From Mnemiopsis leidyi (Eukaryota > Ctenophora > Tentaculata > Lobata > Bolinopsidae), in the NCBI GenBank assembly GCA_000226015.1, contig JH153106.1, positions 196,862-260,861 on the forward strand: 64,000 nucleotides of DNA, read 5' to 3'. Of this stretch, positions 22,369 through 35,217 are shown one piece after another. The notes beneath the pieces are model-generated. The model had not been told where the DNA came from and ran no database searches. It saw nothing but the letters and a program-made list of their open reading frames with translations. Position numbers and translations under genes: made by a program. Numbering within the stretch: position 1 is the first letter of the stretch; the number at the start of each line of letters is the position of its first letter.

Positions 22369-24130
22369 GATCGTTGTATAAGTTCTGTGGGGGTTCTTCA
22401 AGATGGTACGTAATTAAAGCTCAATACTTATGCTGTTTTCGATGAAAAATCTTTTTATAGCTCTCAGAGGAGCTTCTGTTTAGCTTTGGATTCGTGATTT
22501 TCTCACAGAATTAAGTGTTCTACAATACTATTTCAATTATGAAAAATTTGTAAGTTATTTGGAATCTGTTACATTATTTGTAGCTGCTATTGATCACTAA
22601 TTTCCCACAAATAAAACTTAGTTTAACGCTCCGAAGTTAAAGCTATTGAGCTTTTCAGGTACGAGGAATATCCAGCTGAATTTATTGTGGACTTCTGAAG
22701 CACCGAGGAGAAGGGAGTCAGGTACAATGTACATCTCCATTACTTTTTCATCGTCGTCAATGAAATACGACCTTATTAATTATTTGAGCACTACTCGTCA
22801 ATAATGCCCATATATGGCTTTTAGACTTCTGTGTGAAACTTCCCGTCTGATGTAACAATTTCAAAAAGTTTGTACGTGCTTTCGCTAAATTATTTGTCAG
22901 GGATATCTGACCGTGACACTCCAGCTGGTGGTACTTCTTTTCTTCCCTTAAATTTCTTAGAAGTTCTTATGTTCGCAAAATTTCCATCATCTGACGTCAT
23001 TTCCAAAGTTATAAGCTTAAATCATCTTCTCAAATTTTAGTCTGGTTGGCACAAATTTCAGGAGGTCAGGAAAAGTCGGAATGAAAGTGTAGGAAATGTT
23101 TTGCCAGCTCGACCGTACATCTGCTGCGTGGGCGATCTTATAGTCTACAGTATACATACTGTGACTGTGCGCTCTTCGGTTTACACTTTGAAAATGTCTG
23201 CTGTCTGTACATACTTATGTTTTACTTATGTTTTAATCGCACTAAGATCATTGTTTGTCAAAGAAAAACTGTTTGCGTATTTGAATAATGGCATGAAATT
23301 TATGCCTGCCACTTTTTCGTTAATGTTCCTCTGCCCCTATTTCATGTGACGTTTCAAAAAGTTGTTTATTGAATTTTAGATCATCGTAGTTGGAAAGCAC
23401 AGCCTGCATTTTTAGATTCTAAGCAAATCATGTAGCCCCAGCTCCTCACATACACATATTGATCGTGTCAACGTACGGTCATACCAAAGCAGTGCAAATT
23501 CAAATTCTTTAGTCAAGCACAGTATTATCATCATTTCAACTATCTCAAAGTCAAACTGTTCACATTCTGTGTAAGTTTATCAAAAAGCTCCTGAGAAGTG
23601 AAAAGCCTACCTTTCCAGTTTGGGAGGAGAGGTCCTCCGCACAGATGATAACTGCACGAAGATCTGGAAGTAAGAATATCCATACTCGATTACTCGATGC
23701 CAATGTCAAATGTTTATAACAGAGCTCATTTTCAAATCTCCATCACTCCACCCGCTTTTATATTTTTAGGCTCGCTTGTCATGTAAAGCTTGCAATGTTT
23801 TGAGTCATTTTGTAAGTATCCAACATCATGGTCTCAAGTTGGACAAGCCTATGCTCTTCTAACACTAATAAGTCCAATTAGGAGAACCCAAAACAGGTAT
23901 TTGATATGCAGGAGTTAATTGAGTACAGGTATAGGAGAACACCTGAAACATCCGCGTAAGCAGACACGCATGGTACACTGCAAGATTGGGCGTTACTTTC
24001 TGTCCAGACTTATACGGTTTCTGATGTATGATTTATTTGCATAATTCAGCTTCATTATAATAGTGGTGATACCGTATGCATATGTAACAGTTTGACAGTG
24101 TCGTTAGTTGCTATTTCGGAGTGACAGTTT
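22369..24130. other. Intergenic, nothing firm recognised
   Basis: Apart from one possible phase 1-1 exon at 22659-22721, which could belong to gene C, I see no convincing exon, RNA gene or transposon end. Confidence 0.45.
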
Positions 24131-24139
24131 GAGTTTAAG

Positions 24140-24146
24140 TATAAAA
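24140..24146 (+). promoter_or_regulatory. TATA box of gene D
   Basis: TATAAAA lies 108 bp before the proposed ATG of gene D, which would place the transcription start near 24170 with a short 5' UTR. It is the clearest core-promoter element in the window. Confidence 0.55.
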
Positions 24147-24247
24147 AGTAGCGGTAGCTTTAGTTGCTGGAGTTGAGACGTCATTTCCTCGGTGATAATT
24201 TTCTAGTTTATTAGTTTGTGTAAGTGTTCTGGAGACTTGTTGGAGCG

Positions 24248-27200
24248 ATGATAGGCTACAAAAACTTCCACTTCTACCAGCACGGAAACGAGGTGAGTGT
24301 GAGTTAGCTTGATGGATGCAGTATGAAATAACTTAAGTTAGTGGTTAAGTCCTGACCACACCATCATACACCATTAATCGTCTCACTTTATCTGGGATAT
24401 AGCAGCTTTGATCCAGGCCGAAAATTGGCGAGACGAACTCATTTGGCATGTCATTAAAGTCAAACGATGACCGGGATAATGCCATAATTACTCCACGAAC
24501 GAGCACCCTAATCTGAGCAGACCAAATCACGTCCTGCAGCTACAGATTGGTCCAGAACTAAGCTGAAGGCAGCACTGCGAGTTTGTAGGTAGAGTCAGAT
24601 ACGGTAATGTTTCCTGCAGCTAGCTTCGCTTCTAACCAATCCCATGTTGGGGGAGAGACTTCTTACTTGGCTCGTTGTGCTTGCCTTGTGCCTGAGGAGA
24701 AAGGATCGTGTTTTTGTTTGACTTGTTTCCCCGGAACTTTTGCTTTCTTTAGGCTATTGATGTGATACTTTCTTGACATCAAGGATTTTGGGATTGAGTA
24801 GTTAAAACAGTATAAAGGTTTTATCCCTCTCATCTAAACGTAGTCCGTATTGCTGTTTTTATAAATGAAGAGTTTGTATGTTATTGTTATCAAAGAAGTC
24901 TCACTCTTGACGCAATGACGCTGGCCTCACTCACATAATCACTTTCCTGCTGGCACTGGCAGTGTAGAGCCTAAAGCAGCTGAATAAACTCCACCAGCCG
25001 CCTATATAGAGTTCGACCGTGTCTGACTGATGTCATTTGCTACCTGTCACACTTAGGCTCCGAATTAAGATTGTCGATCAATTTGATTTTGAATTAGGGT
25101 TCACAAAAGATGCCATCTGTCGAAGACTGAGTTCAGCCAATCTGCCATTTATTGCTTTGGCCAATTACCACAATCATCCTTACAGTCTATACGAATCGAG
25201 CACGTAATAGTCTGCCGATGACATTTCGAGTCATACTATAGGTTGACTCAACCGGTTAACGCTTCGAGTTTGGCTCCTCCTCCAACTTCCCAGTTCAGTT
25301 GTCCACTGTTTAATCTGTTTATAAACTCTACCGAATCTACTTATCACGTTATCATCATTTCACAGTTACCCCTTAAAACGTTAGCAAATTACCACGTACA
25401 ACATCAATTAATCTGGTCGTCCTAAAAAGGTCCAGTTCCCTCATAGCACCTCACATCAACTGTGGTATTGGAAGTAGCGCCACCTTCTAACTCCACAATA
25501 ATCAGATTTCAGAAAGGGAACACCACCCTCCCTCCTCCCTGCTCAATTGGTCTCCGTATATCAGTAAATCAGTAAATCGCGTTTCCAGGGCTTTAGTGAG
25601 GTCTTACTTTTGGTCACGTGTTGATACACGTGGTACCTTGGTAAAGCACGCTCTCTTAGTTGGTCATGCATAGTGGTGAACGAAAATAAAATGTAGAAGT
25701 TCCAATGTTTCGATTGTTTGGGTGTCCTGATCTGAGCATTTGGCTGGCTGGCTCCCCGCCACGTTGTATATGATATCAATTATTTAGGTTTACTGCAACT
25801 TTCTAAGGTAACCTTACCCACACAAGGGTGCTACCGTGATTTAATTGTTAGGCTTTGTTTTTATTTTTAGGTACCACTAAACATGATATGCAAGACAGGA
25901 TGTTTTTCCTCAGACACTAGCGTCTAGCACGTTTTAAATTTTCTATATCCATGACGTAGTTGCTCGACTGAATGAAATGAAACCGCAATGCAATAATGCG
26001 TGATAGCCGTGTAATATTCGTAAATGGCAGATTGATTAATTCTAAGTGACTTACCGAATCTTACCTCAATAATTATGCTTTACATTTTAACTTCCGTTAT
26101 CTTGACTCGCTTCCCCTCGCTTCATATTGCAGTTTTATCATGGACCACTTATGAAGTCTCGAGTGTTTACCCAGTACATTCACTCACATGTTGTATTAGA
26201 TTCCACGTACAGGGACTTTTTACTTGTAATCTTGGGTGACGTTTCCTGAGGATTACGCTGCCTTTCTTTTGAGTGCTAATTACACAATTTATTGTACAGC
26301 CAGTCTGATTGAAGTGCTTTAGTGCCTGTTTTAGATACAACTACCATATGTAGTCATGTTTGACGTTTGGAGGCCTGGTTTGTGATGACTGATGACGGAG
26401 AACACAAACCATACAAGTGGAAACACGAAAGTTACGCGCCCTGGCCTCTCCAAGTTTCTACTTATAGCCATATATAGTTAATTTATATATATGTGATATC
26501 AATAATATGTTTAATGTTATCAGCTTAGCTACCCTCTCAGAATATTGTGATGAATTGGAACCTCGTTAAGATTTACGACACTTCATTAATCATTAGTTTA
26601 AGGTTTAGTCCGCAGAAAGATGAGGTGCTCTAGGTAAGGCTGTGTTTCCATGGCGGTAAATTTCATTGGTTCCGTTTCTTGCGGAGCATGTTCGTGTTGA
26701 AGGGTAGTACCTCTTCTATCGAAATGTTGGTTTTTCGACGCAACTTTCCATGCGAAAATTTGTTTCCATGCGAAAATTTGTTTGAAACAAAATTTCATTT
26801 GTTTAAAGTTTCTTTTAACGCTTTAGTTTTTGTTATCCAACCATAGTCAGTCACAACTTATAACAACATTTAATTGTATCCGAATGTTCTAAACAACACC
26901 ACAAAACTACAAAACTAACTTCCACCCAAAAACATGGAAGTAAACACCACACGTGATGAGGTGATCAGGAAAAAGACAGCCGATCTTCACTAAAAGTCTG
27001 CTCGACTCCTTCAGACAGGGGACAAGATGTTGGGTGTTACTGAAACACCCATCACAGACACGGGACAGTCCATCAGGATCCGGCCTGCTTCCATCGTCAA
27101 AGATACTGTAAGATTATGGTAGACTGTGATATGTCATGTGATTTTCGTCGTAACTTTTTTATTCGCTGATTGTGGTGCATGTTAGACCTTCGTTTTTTAT

Positions 27201-30200
27201 TTGCTGAAGCTGAGTTCTGGTTATTTTGTGCCTGCCATTGCTTTCCAGAAATTCTTATCAGGAATAGGATACCTCAACGATTTAACCAGTAAAATCTCTT
27301 GAAAACTGTAACTTTTTTGTTTTGCAAGTTCTGCTAAAATGATGGGATAAGAAGTCGAATCCATGCATCAAATGTGTTGTATTAAGGTGGGGGATTTTGA
27401 TATCAGTATTAGCTACTCAACAGCTTAATCTTCAAATTGTGATCTCACCACCCAAAATACTGCGGTGATTTGTACTTATATGGAAAATTGACCAGCTTTT
27501 AAGCCACGCGAAAGCTGGGCCACTATCCTATCACCTACCACTATAAATGTCCCATGACTTGGTATTAAAATAGGGGCTCTTTATCCTTTGTCACGTGTCA
27601 GAAAAGATGTCCTGTGATTGCCCCATGATCCTGCTCGAGGCAGCTGGTTGGCGGCTGACCAGGTTAAGTTATTGGGTGCTCAATTTGAAGCAGGTGCTAG
27701 TAGAGTGATCGCTAGATCCCAGTATTTGCTCTGCCCCAACTGTCTATATATCGCAATTTCAATCTTTGGTTTTAGAAATTACTATTGGACTTTTGTTTGC
27801 TCATCTGCTCGCGAATGGCTACAGAATGCTCCTGATCATTTCATCTTAATGAGCAAGGTAAAGTTTGACTTAGCGCTCTTACTCCGTGCTGATACACGCA
27901 AAGTCAACATCCCCATTTAGCAAAGTTTCAGCTAATCGATCGTGTGGCAGATGGCCAGCCAACGTCCATTATTTAAAACAATAACCACAAGGCAGTAAAG
28001 TTTAGAGTAGAAGGATTTCAAAGACAATCCTAACCTTCCTTTGTAGCAGGCCGACCCCCGGAACCCCCTAACTCAGTAGCTGGATGCTCAATAAACAACA
28101 GTGAGGTAGAATAGCGAGGTCATCAGTCCTCCATGACGATAACCAGACGTTATACGTTCTCTCCTCTAATCATGATCACTCCTTCCCCATTGTGAGATTG
28201 ACTATTACTCCTTTGTGAGGGTATATACGCAGCCTACCCCGCTCTCTCCTCTCCTCTCTATACTTGTCCGTACTTAGTGAGCTGCCTACTAACTACTGAG
28301 TTTCCGTGATACAGTGATACAGTACAACGTTCACTTAACCCGGCTAGCTGGTTGTTGTCACTTGGTAATAAATTCCGTATAATTCACTCGCCAGACAGTG
28401 ACACGCTACTAGTGCTACAGATTTTCCAGTTCAATTTATGGCTGGTCCGTCGCTTTGATCTGATCTGTTTTACTTGCAGACTCTATGAAAGTTAGTATTT
28501 CTTCCATTAAATTTTGCACTCCTTTTTTCAAGTAAATCTCTGTTGACTGAGCTTGGTTTTAGATAATGGGGCTATGGGCTGTAAAGAGCAACCACCTACT
28601 ATACAAGTTAGCAATATATTTATCATAAGTGTTTGCACTCTGCATAATGTTTGAAGGGAACAGGTGCAGCAAAACAATGTGGCTAGAGAGTTTTGATCTC
28701 CCGCGACTCAGCATTATGATCATTATTTCGTACGATCTTCTATCTACCTCTACCTCCCTAGCTCTAAAAGTACTTCAGCCTTACCTGAAACGTGATATTG
28801 GTACGAATAATGCAGCACGAGCGTGATTGATGGCAAAACAGCATTACAATCTCTAACGAGATTTCAGCCAGTTGAGAATGATTGTTTCTCCGGATCAGTT
28901 TACAAAATTATAATATTTTGTCACGTTGGAAGTAGAAATGTACCTTATTTCTTCTTGAGCATTGGTTCTTATTAACTTAAAGATAGTTAGTTCTGCTAAA
29001 AAGTTTATCCGGGTTCATATCATTGATCATAAAGCAACAAACAGGGCCCTCACTTCAAGCAGTCATTAGTAAAGCGCAGTGCAATCTGAGCATTCAGCAT
29101 TCGGCAGAAACAGGTTGGTGGAAAATCCCGCCGATCGAAGCAATCCTCCGATTAAGCACCTAACAAGATGAGAGCACCTAACAAGATGAGAATTCAGTAA
29201 GGTTGAAGGCAGGTTTCGATTAGACGAAAGATAAGTTTAGTGCTTTTCTTTTGGTAAAAATTTGCCGAGATGAAGGCGTTCAGGGGAAAGCAAAAAGTAA
29301 GATCGATCGCGTTCTTTAGTTCATCGTTTCCAGATGGCACAAATTGTATGAAATTAAATAGTTTTTAAATTTTCGTAAATTTATATTTGTCCCGCGGCAC
29401 TGCAGTGTCGCAATGATCACGATGGCCAATCATCAAATTAAATCCCGTGAAATTTAATATCGCGTATGCCCTACAAGTACATGTTAAAGATTAACAACGC
29501 AATCATTTCAGGTGTTTGACGCAATCGCTGACAAGGTAAGAATTGTTGAATCAAAAGTTAAGTTTTTACTAGAAATAGAAAACATAAAGTGTTCGACTTC
29601 GGTGCAAATTTACGATCCATTTTTGTGAAATTTGAGGATGTTTCCGTGAAGATGTAAAAACTTCAAAGTGTTTTAAACTGTTAGGTACTTGGATGAGATT
29701 GAACAGCTTTTTATAGTCGGTTTTTTGTAAGTTTTGGCCATGAAAAGTCAACAAAAAATCTTGCCAGTGAGAGCCGGTCAGTTAAGACCGCAATGTGATA
29801 TTCAAGATTAAAATTCAGCATTGCACCTGCGGCGGTACCTGTTATTAATGTAAACCACACCAACACAAACAATTACCTCTGGTTAGGTACACTTCGTTAA
29901 CATGTTGTATCCTTCTACATAACAACCTGTGAAAAAGTGTACATTTATGTGGTTATAGTGACGTTGCTTTTTGTCCTGTGATTATATTCAGTTGCGATTT
30001 GAGGGCTTCTTTAAAGGGAATGGAGTTTAAAACTTGATAATAATACTATATCATAGTCGAAATTTTATGTGTTTTCGTTAGTTTTTCGCCCTTTTTTGCT
30101 TTTTTTACGGTTCCATAAAAAACTGATATTTTTGCCACTTGTATGAGAAGGAAAGGAGGAACAAAGCCACAAAAACATGAACACTTCAACCTCTCAGGAA

Positions 30201-31339
30201 ATACAAGACAGAGAAGAAGAGCAACTTGACTTTTTGGTGGGTTTTTACTTCGTTAGGGCTTAAAATTGTTTAATCGTCACCGATATTTGTTATTCCAGGG
30301 AAAACGAGGAAAAGTAAGTCACGCAATTCCGTGTCTTTTTTCCTTTACAACTTTTTCTCCTATGATTACATACCGAGTATAAACATGGCTTAAAACATAT
30401 TAAAGTTGAACCAGATGACGGCTTGTTAACAATTTTTAAACAGACTCTTACCTGCAGGCAAGAGAGATAGACGAGATAAAGAGATTGTTAGTGGAGATCA
30501 AAGAGAAGCAGGCTGCTACTCGCGGACTGGTAGACACTTTCAGGGGAGCAGACTACGATCTAGATGCAGTGTACGAGAGAGCAAGACAATGGAGACATGC
30601 TCGGGATGACTGGAGTAGAGAGTACACCCCCACCCCTCCTCCCATACAGTCCTGTAACATAAACGGTGAGGAAATTCCTTCAGTTTAATTCCTCTGGACT
30701 CTGGGGTGAATCAGTGATCAGTGCTTGTCGCCTGACGGCTATGTTCTAATGTTCTATTTTAACCAAGTTTAACATTGTGTTATTTCAGCATCAGAGAAAA
30801 GTTTTCTGGAAGAACTGGAGGAGGCTGGGGATACCATGGAACCGGTAAGTGGCTGCGATTATGGGAATTATATTTGATAATCGTATTATATTTGATCGGT
30901 TGATTTAGAAATTATATTGCTCCAGGTCAACAATACTAATTAAGACCTAAATATAATCTATGTTCGTCATTTTTCATTAGTTCACCTGACCACATCAGTT
31001 TCAACACTGTAAGTACAACATAATCTTGTTTACAGGTTGACATTGACGAAGAGGACGAAAAATGATGCAGCAGAAATAGAAGAAACAGCCACTGCAGCTA
31101 AGGAGGTTGAGGATACTGCTGCGGGAGATGCTACCGAGGGTGACGCTGCAGAAGGGGCCGAGGAAACGACTCAAACCGGTGCTGCTGAAACAGCAGGTTT
31201 GTTGATTTCACTTTGAGTTATACTTTTTGGTCTTTCTTTCTTCGACATTCAACACAAATCCTGTGAGATTCACTGATCATCATCTTATCTTAGATTTTCA
31301 ACTGTTTTTCCATTTGCAGAGGCTCAAGCCCAGGGATAA
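24248..31339 (+). CDS. Acidic coiled-coil protein of unknown function (gene D)
   Basis: Exons: 24248-24292, 27015-27107, 29512-29535 (24 nt), 30198-30236, 30299-30313 (15 nt), 30458-30665, 30789-30844, 31036-31196 and 31320-31339. They join in frame (MIGYKNFHFYQHGNE, TGDKMLGVTETPITDTGQSI, VFDAIADK, EIQDREEEQLDFL, GKRGK, then a charged helical stretch with RGLVDTFRGADYDL and RQWRHARDDWSREYTPTPPP). In the eighth exon the frame meets TGA at 31063-31065, giving 169 aa. However, the sequence beyond is an open, very acidic Ala/Glu/Thr-rich tail in the +1 frame that continues through a proper intron to a stop at 31337-31339. A one-base change in the A-run at 31058-31062 would explain this. No signal peptide or membrane segment. 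Family not recognised; microexons suggest alternative splicing. Exons between 29536 and 30197 may be missing. Confidence 0.65.
24293..27014. other. Gene D intron 1, nothing recognised
   Basis: No exon, transposon end or RNA gene was identified in this 2.7-kb intron. The same holds for the next intron (27108-29511), where a TATA-like GGGTATATACGC near 28218 precedes a CT-rich stretch but nothing links it to a coding start. Confidence 0.45.
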
Positions 31340-31456
31340 CAGGGAAAAGATCCAGCTTGCGATCAGCATTTAGAATTAGAAGACCTGTAACGGAGGCCGG
31401 AGAGGTCCGGGACCTGCCTGTAGCACTATAGCAGTCTTGACTCTTACTGATGACGA

Positions 31457-31462
31457 AATAAA
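31457..31462 (+). terminator. Poly(A) signal AATAAA for gene D
   Basis: AATAAA lies 118 bp after the distal stop at 31339. This supports the reading that the last small exon (31320-31339) is part of the transcript. Confidence 0.5.
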
Positions 31463-31499
31463 CTTGACTTTTTAGTTGCCCAGCTAACAAATTAAATGA

Positions 31500-32436
31500 A
31501 AGCTAGACTTTTAGTTTTGTTTTAGGTGATGAAATGAGATGTTTTTGTAACGTATTTATTTGATTATTTTAAATGTTTAAGAGATGTCAATTATGTTAAT
31601 TGTTCTGCCAGAGGATTATTTTAAACTGACCAATAATTACCATTTTCCTACAATATACGGTGGTGTCGGATTTTTGATAAAGATATCAATTTTTGAAACC
31701 TTCCAGAGCTTTTTGAGGCTGTGTGTTTTGTAAATAATTGTGACAATTATTTAATTTCTTAGATACAAATAATTATGTTAATTCGTACTAAAAAAAATTT
31801 CGAACAGTTTTGCTGTTATTCTAGCCTAAACTTTAGAAGGGCGTCTAACTTAGAAAGGCGTCTGACTGAGGGGAATTATTTTCAAATATCGGAATTGAAA
31901 ACCACCAAACATTTCCTGTTCGTACATTAGCAAGTCAGCAAAAAAGAAAAAAAAAACATGAGAGCGGGACTGGGGGCACAGCTTGCCATGTGTGTACATA
32001 GTTATTGCTAAGCACATGGGCACCGTACAATTACAAAATTGTACCACATGAAACTTAATCAAACTGTATCTATAGTTTGAGAACGCTAGCTTTAGCGTAA
32101 GGTCCTGTTATTGGGTTTGTTTTACGTTTCACTTTGAAAACAAGCTTTAGATATCTCTTGAGATCCTCATCCAGTAGTCGAGATTAGATCCATTACAATT
32201 ACATTTAATACTTCTGATTCCTAAGACCTAAACAAGCATCGAATATATATCCTCCCTAATCCACTATGGAGCATGCCGTTCTCCCAACTTTAAATCGCAC
32301 CTTTGTTACGCGTCATCTTACCTAAATAGGTGTTATAACTCTGTCTGAGCTATCAATATTTATATTGTCAAATGTCACCTCCTATCATGGTTATACCCTC
32401 TAGTAGTAGTACTACCCAGTACCCTGTAATAGGAGA
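31500..32436. other. Intergenic between genes D and E
   Basis: AT-rich sequence with no recognised feature. Confidence 0.45.
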
Positions 32437-34209
32437 ATGGTGTTACGAGGACATCGGGGATCTCGTGTTGTACGCAACTATGTACCGTTGAGTATGCGCC
32501 TCCGACTGAGACTGCGGTCGCTCAAAGCAAAGTTAGATCAAGTCTGTAAACGAGATTGTTACGGGCTTGCACCAGCATCAGTCATTCTGCTTCACATCGC
32601 AATTATCGTGGTGTTGGTGTTGGTGTTGGGTGTTTACCGACCTCGACCTTTGATCATCACAGTGCAAACAGATAACGCGGGGCGCGTGGTAGGTAGGACA
32701 GTTTTACTGAAGGACGGTTTAACTAAAGTTCACGAGTTTCACAACATCCACTACGCACATGCTCCAATTGGGAGACTGAGATTCAGGCCTCCCGTCAGAA
32801 GTATTATTAGGAATAATGAAACTGAGGTTGTGGCTACAGAGAATAAAGAGGTCGAGTGTGTTCGGTCTGATTCAGGAGTGGGAGATGAAGATTGTCTGGT
32901 TTTAACCGTACGTTCAAGCAGCGTCAACACCACAAAACCAGTACTTGTGTGGCTTCACGGCGGCGATATCTTCCAACACTACAACGGTCTTCAGCATGGC
33001 TACAGTTTCACCTCCGAGATGACTGCGGAGCTCGATGCTGTGACCGTTAACATCAACTACCGTCTCGGTTTTTTAGGTTTCAGCTCTGTTGAAGAGCTCT
33101 GGGACGAAGAGGCCGGAGTCTACGCAAACAATGGTATACGAGACATAATAGCAGCACTGGACTGGATACAAGACAACATCGCAGGGTTCGGTGGAGACCC
33201 AAACTCAGTGACGATCATAGGTGAGAGTGGAGGAGCCACAGCGGTGCTGGCACTAGCGTGCTCTCCTCTTGCTAACAACAAGTTCCATGCAGCTATCGCT
33301 CAGAGTCCAGCTCCTGAGATGCGATTCACGTACAGGGAGGGTAACGATTTTCAGAGGAGCATCCTCGAGCAGGCTGGTTGTAACCAGGAAACTGTCGAGG
33401 AGAGGAAGCAGTGTTTGTTGAGATTACCCGCGTACAAGTTCTCCGCAAAACATGGGGTCGAGGTGGTGAACGGCAGTGCGTACTTTGAGTTTCCCACGAC
33501 GATGGGGGTAGACGCTGAGTATATCGGCCTGATAATGATAGATCCCACCGTGGTTACCGTGTCTCCCAGGGATTTAGGAGCCGCTGATTTTCATCCCAGT
33601 TCTCCGCTTCAAATCATCATATCGAGTTGTGCAGAGGAAACTTACAGAGTAATAACTTGGCCAAGATTTCCACCGTTCTCATCAGAAGAAGATCTGAGAA
33701 ACACTTTATACCCACAGATAAGAAGCATGTCCTATAACACCAGCGTAACAGACATACTACTATCGCAGTATTCGGACCAAGACCCCGTTAAAGTCTGGAG
33801 TCTGTTGACGACTGACATGAGATCGACATGCCCAACAAACGACGTAGCGGAGATCATGTCAGGTGCTGCTAACAGAACTGTTTACAGACTTTATGTAAGC
33901 CATCGGTCTGGATCTGGTTTACCTCCATTTCATGGTTACGATACTTTCGCATTTTTCGGCTATTCTGGAGGTCGAATACTGTTAGATCCAACAGTGGAGG
34001 ATGTGGACTTCCGGTCTCATTACATTAAAATGGTTAAGAAATTCTCTCATTCTCAGGGCCTGGAAGACGGATGGGGTGCTTTTCCTGAGAAAACTATGAT
34101 CTACGAAAATTCTGATACAATTTCGAATATTTCAAGCATTAAGCCGCAACAAAGACAATGTAAAATACTCGCCGAGCTAGACTTGGTAAAATATGGTTGG
34201 CAAAACTGA
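32437..34209 (+). CDS. Membrane-anchored type-B carboxylesterase (gene E, intronless)
   Basis: A single 590-codon exon encodes an alpha/beta-hydrolase of the carboxylesterase/cholinesterase family. A basic cytoplasmic N-terminus is followed by a hydrophobic segment at about 46-66 (ILLHIAIIVVLVLVLGVY), indicating a type II anchor with the esterase domain outside the cell or in the lumen. Family landmarks are the EDCLVLTV block, the WLHGGD oxyanion loop, NINYRLGFLGF, and the nucleophile elbow GESGG with Ser264. Candidate acid Glu400/401 lies in SCAEE and candidate base His499 in PPFHGYDTF. All three triad positions look present, so catalysis is plausible, unlike in neuroligins. The oxyanion loop has Asp where Gly or Ser is usual. 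Substrate is unknown. Length fits the family. Absence of introns, when neighbours are intron-rich, hints at a retrocopy origin. Confidence 0.88.
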   Translation: MVLRGHRGSRVVRNYVPLSMRLRLRLRSLKAKLDQVCKRDCYGLAPASVILLHIAIIVVLVLVLGVYRPRPLIITVQTDNAGRVVGRTVLLKDGLTKVHEFHNIHYAHAPIGRLRFRPPVRSIIRNNETEVVATENKEVECVRSDSGVGDEDCLVLTVRSSSVNTTKPVLVWLHGGDIFQHYNGLQHGYSFTSEMTAELDAVTVNINYRLGFLGFSSVEELWDEEAGVYANNGIRDIIAALDWIQDNIAGFGGDPNSVTIIGESGGATAVLALACSPLANNKFHAAIAQSPAPEMRFTYREGNDFQRSILEQAGCNQETVEERKQCLLRLPAYKFSAKHGVEVVNGSAYFEFPTTMGVDAEYIGLIMIDPTVVTVSPRDLGAADFHPSSPLQIIISSCAEETYRVITWPRFPPFSSEEDLRNTLYPQIRSMSYNTSVTDILLSQYSDQDPVKVWSLLTTDMRSTCPTNDVAEIMSGAANRTVYRLYVSHRSGSGLPPFHGYDTFAFFGYSGGRILLDPTVEDVDFRSHYIKMVKKFSHSQGLEDGWGAFPEKTMIYENSDTISNISSIKPQQRQCKILAELDLVKYGWQN

Positions 34210-34424
34210 ACGCTCTGAATGTTTTGAAACTTTTGATTGCCTATTTTTATTTTCTTTTTTAAATGGTGATGATCAGACATCAAATAAGAAACAGATTTAT
34301 ATGAACATTAAAATATTAAAACTGACCATTAAATATGTATAATTAAATTCAAACTACACGCAACTATGCTTTAGCCTAACAAAACCAGCAAAAAGCTTTT
34401 GAAACAATTCGCCATGAAAGCGCC

Positions 34425-34430
34425 AATAAA
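34425..34430 (+). terminator. Possible poly(A) signal of gene E
   Basis: AATAAA lies about 215 bp after the stop codon, in AT-rich sequence. Assignment rests on position only. Confidence 0.35.
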
Positions 34431-35217
34431 TGTTTGAATAAGTAAATCTATCCAAGTAAATCATTCAAGCAAAATCTCGAAACCAATATCAGTTCATCAA
34501 AAAAGCATAAAATACATTATTATCAAAATGTGGTCTCTGTATACCGCCCAACTTAAACACACTTATGTGGTTCTTGTTCAACAGCTGACAGCTTAAACAT
34601 TTTAGATTAGACATGTTTGCGGTACATTGGTTTAAGTGCCACGAGCACTGAAAACGATTTTAGAAATGTTAGTTTAGAAATGTTAACCCGATTCCTCGAT
34701 TTGAAATAAAACTAAAGCATGCTGATATGTTATGTATGCACTTGCGTACGCTCATCATGCCGGCATTCTTGGAATTCAACAATCAACATGGACCAGGAAC
34801 GTTTTTCAACAAATTTAATGAAATATTCAGATTTGTTCCCTCGCTTTGTGCTACAATTTGTGCCAGGTATTTGTAAATCAGTAGTCTAGTCGCCATTGTT
34901 TAACTGAAGTTTAAGTCAATAGTAACATCTTCTCAAGTTATCGAACACCTATCTACAAGGTGATCAAAAGTGATCTGTCTCTTAAAATTTAAATGTGCAC
35001 TCAAATTATGGTCATTGATAGCATCCAGCGGTAATATAATCCAAAATGAAATTAAAGGAAAAAACTATAAAACTGAAATTCCGTGAAAAACAAAATTCCC
35101 TCGTGATGGTTTTAACACGATCTGTTCATTAAATATCGATTGTTTTATTAGCATCTTCCCTGCCACACTTATTGACATTTGACAATAACCATGTCTGCGA
35201 GTTTAGACTTAGCGTGT

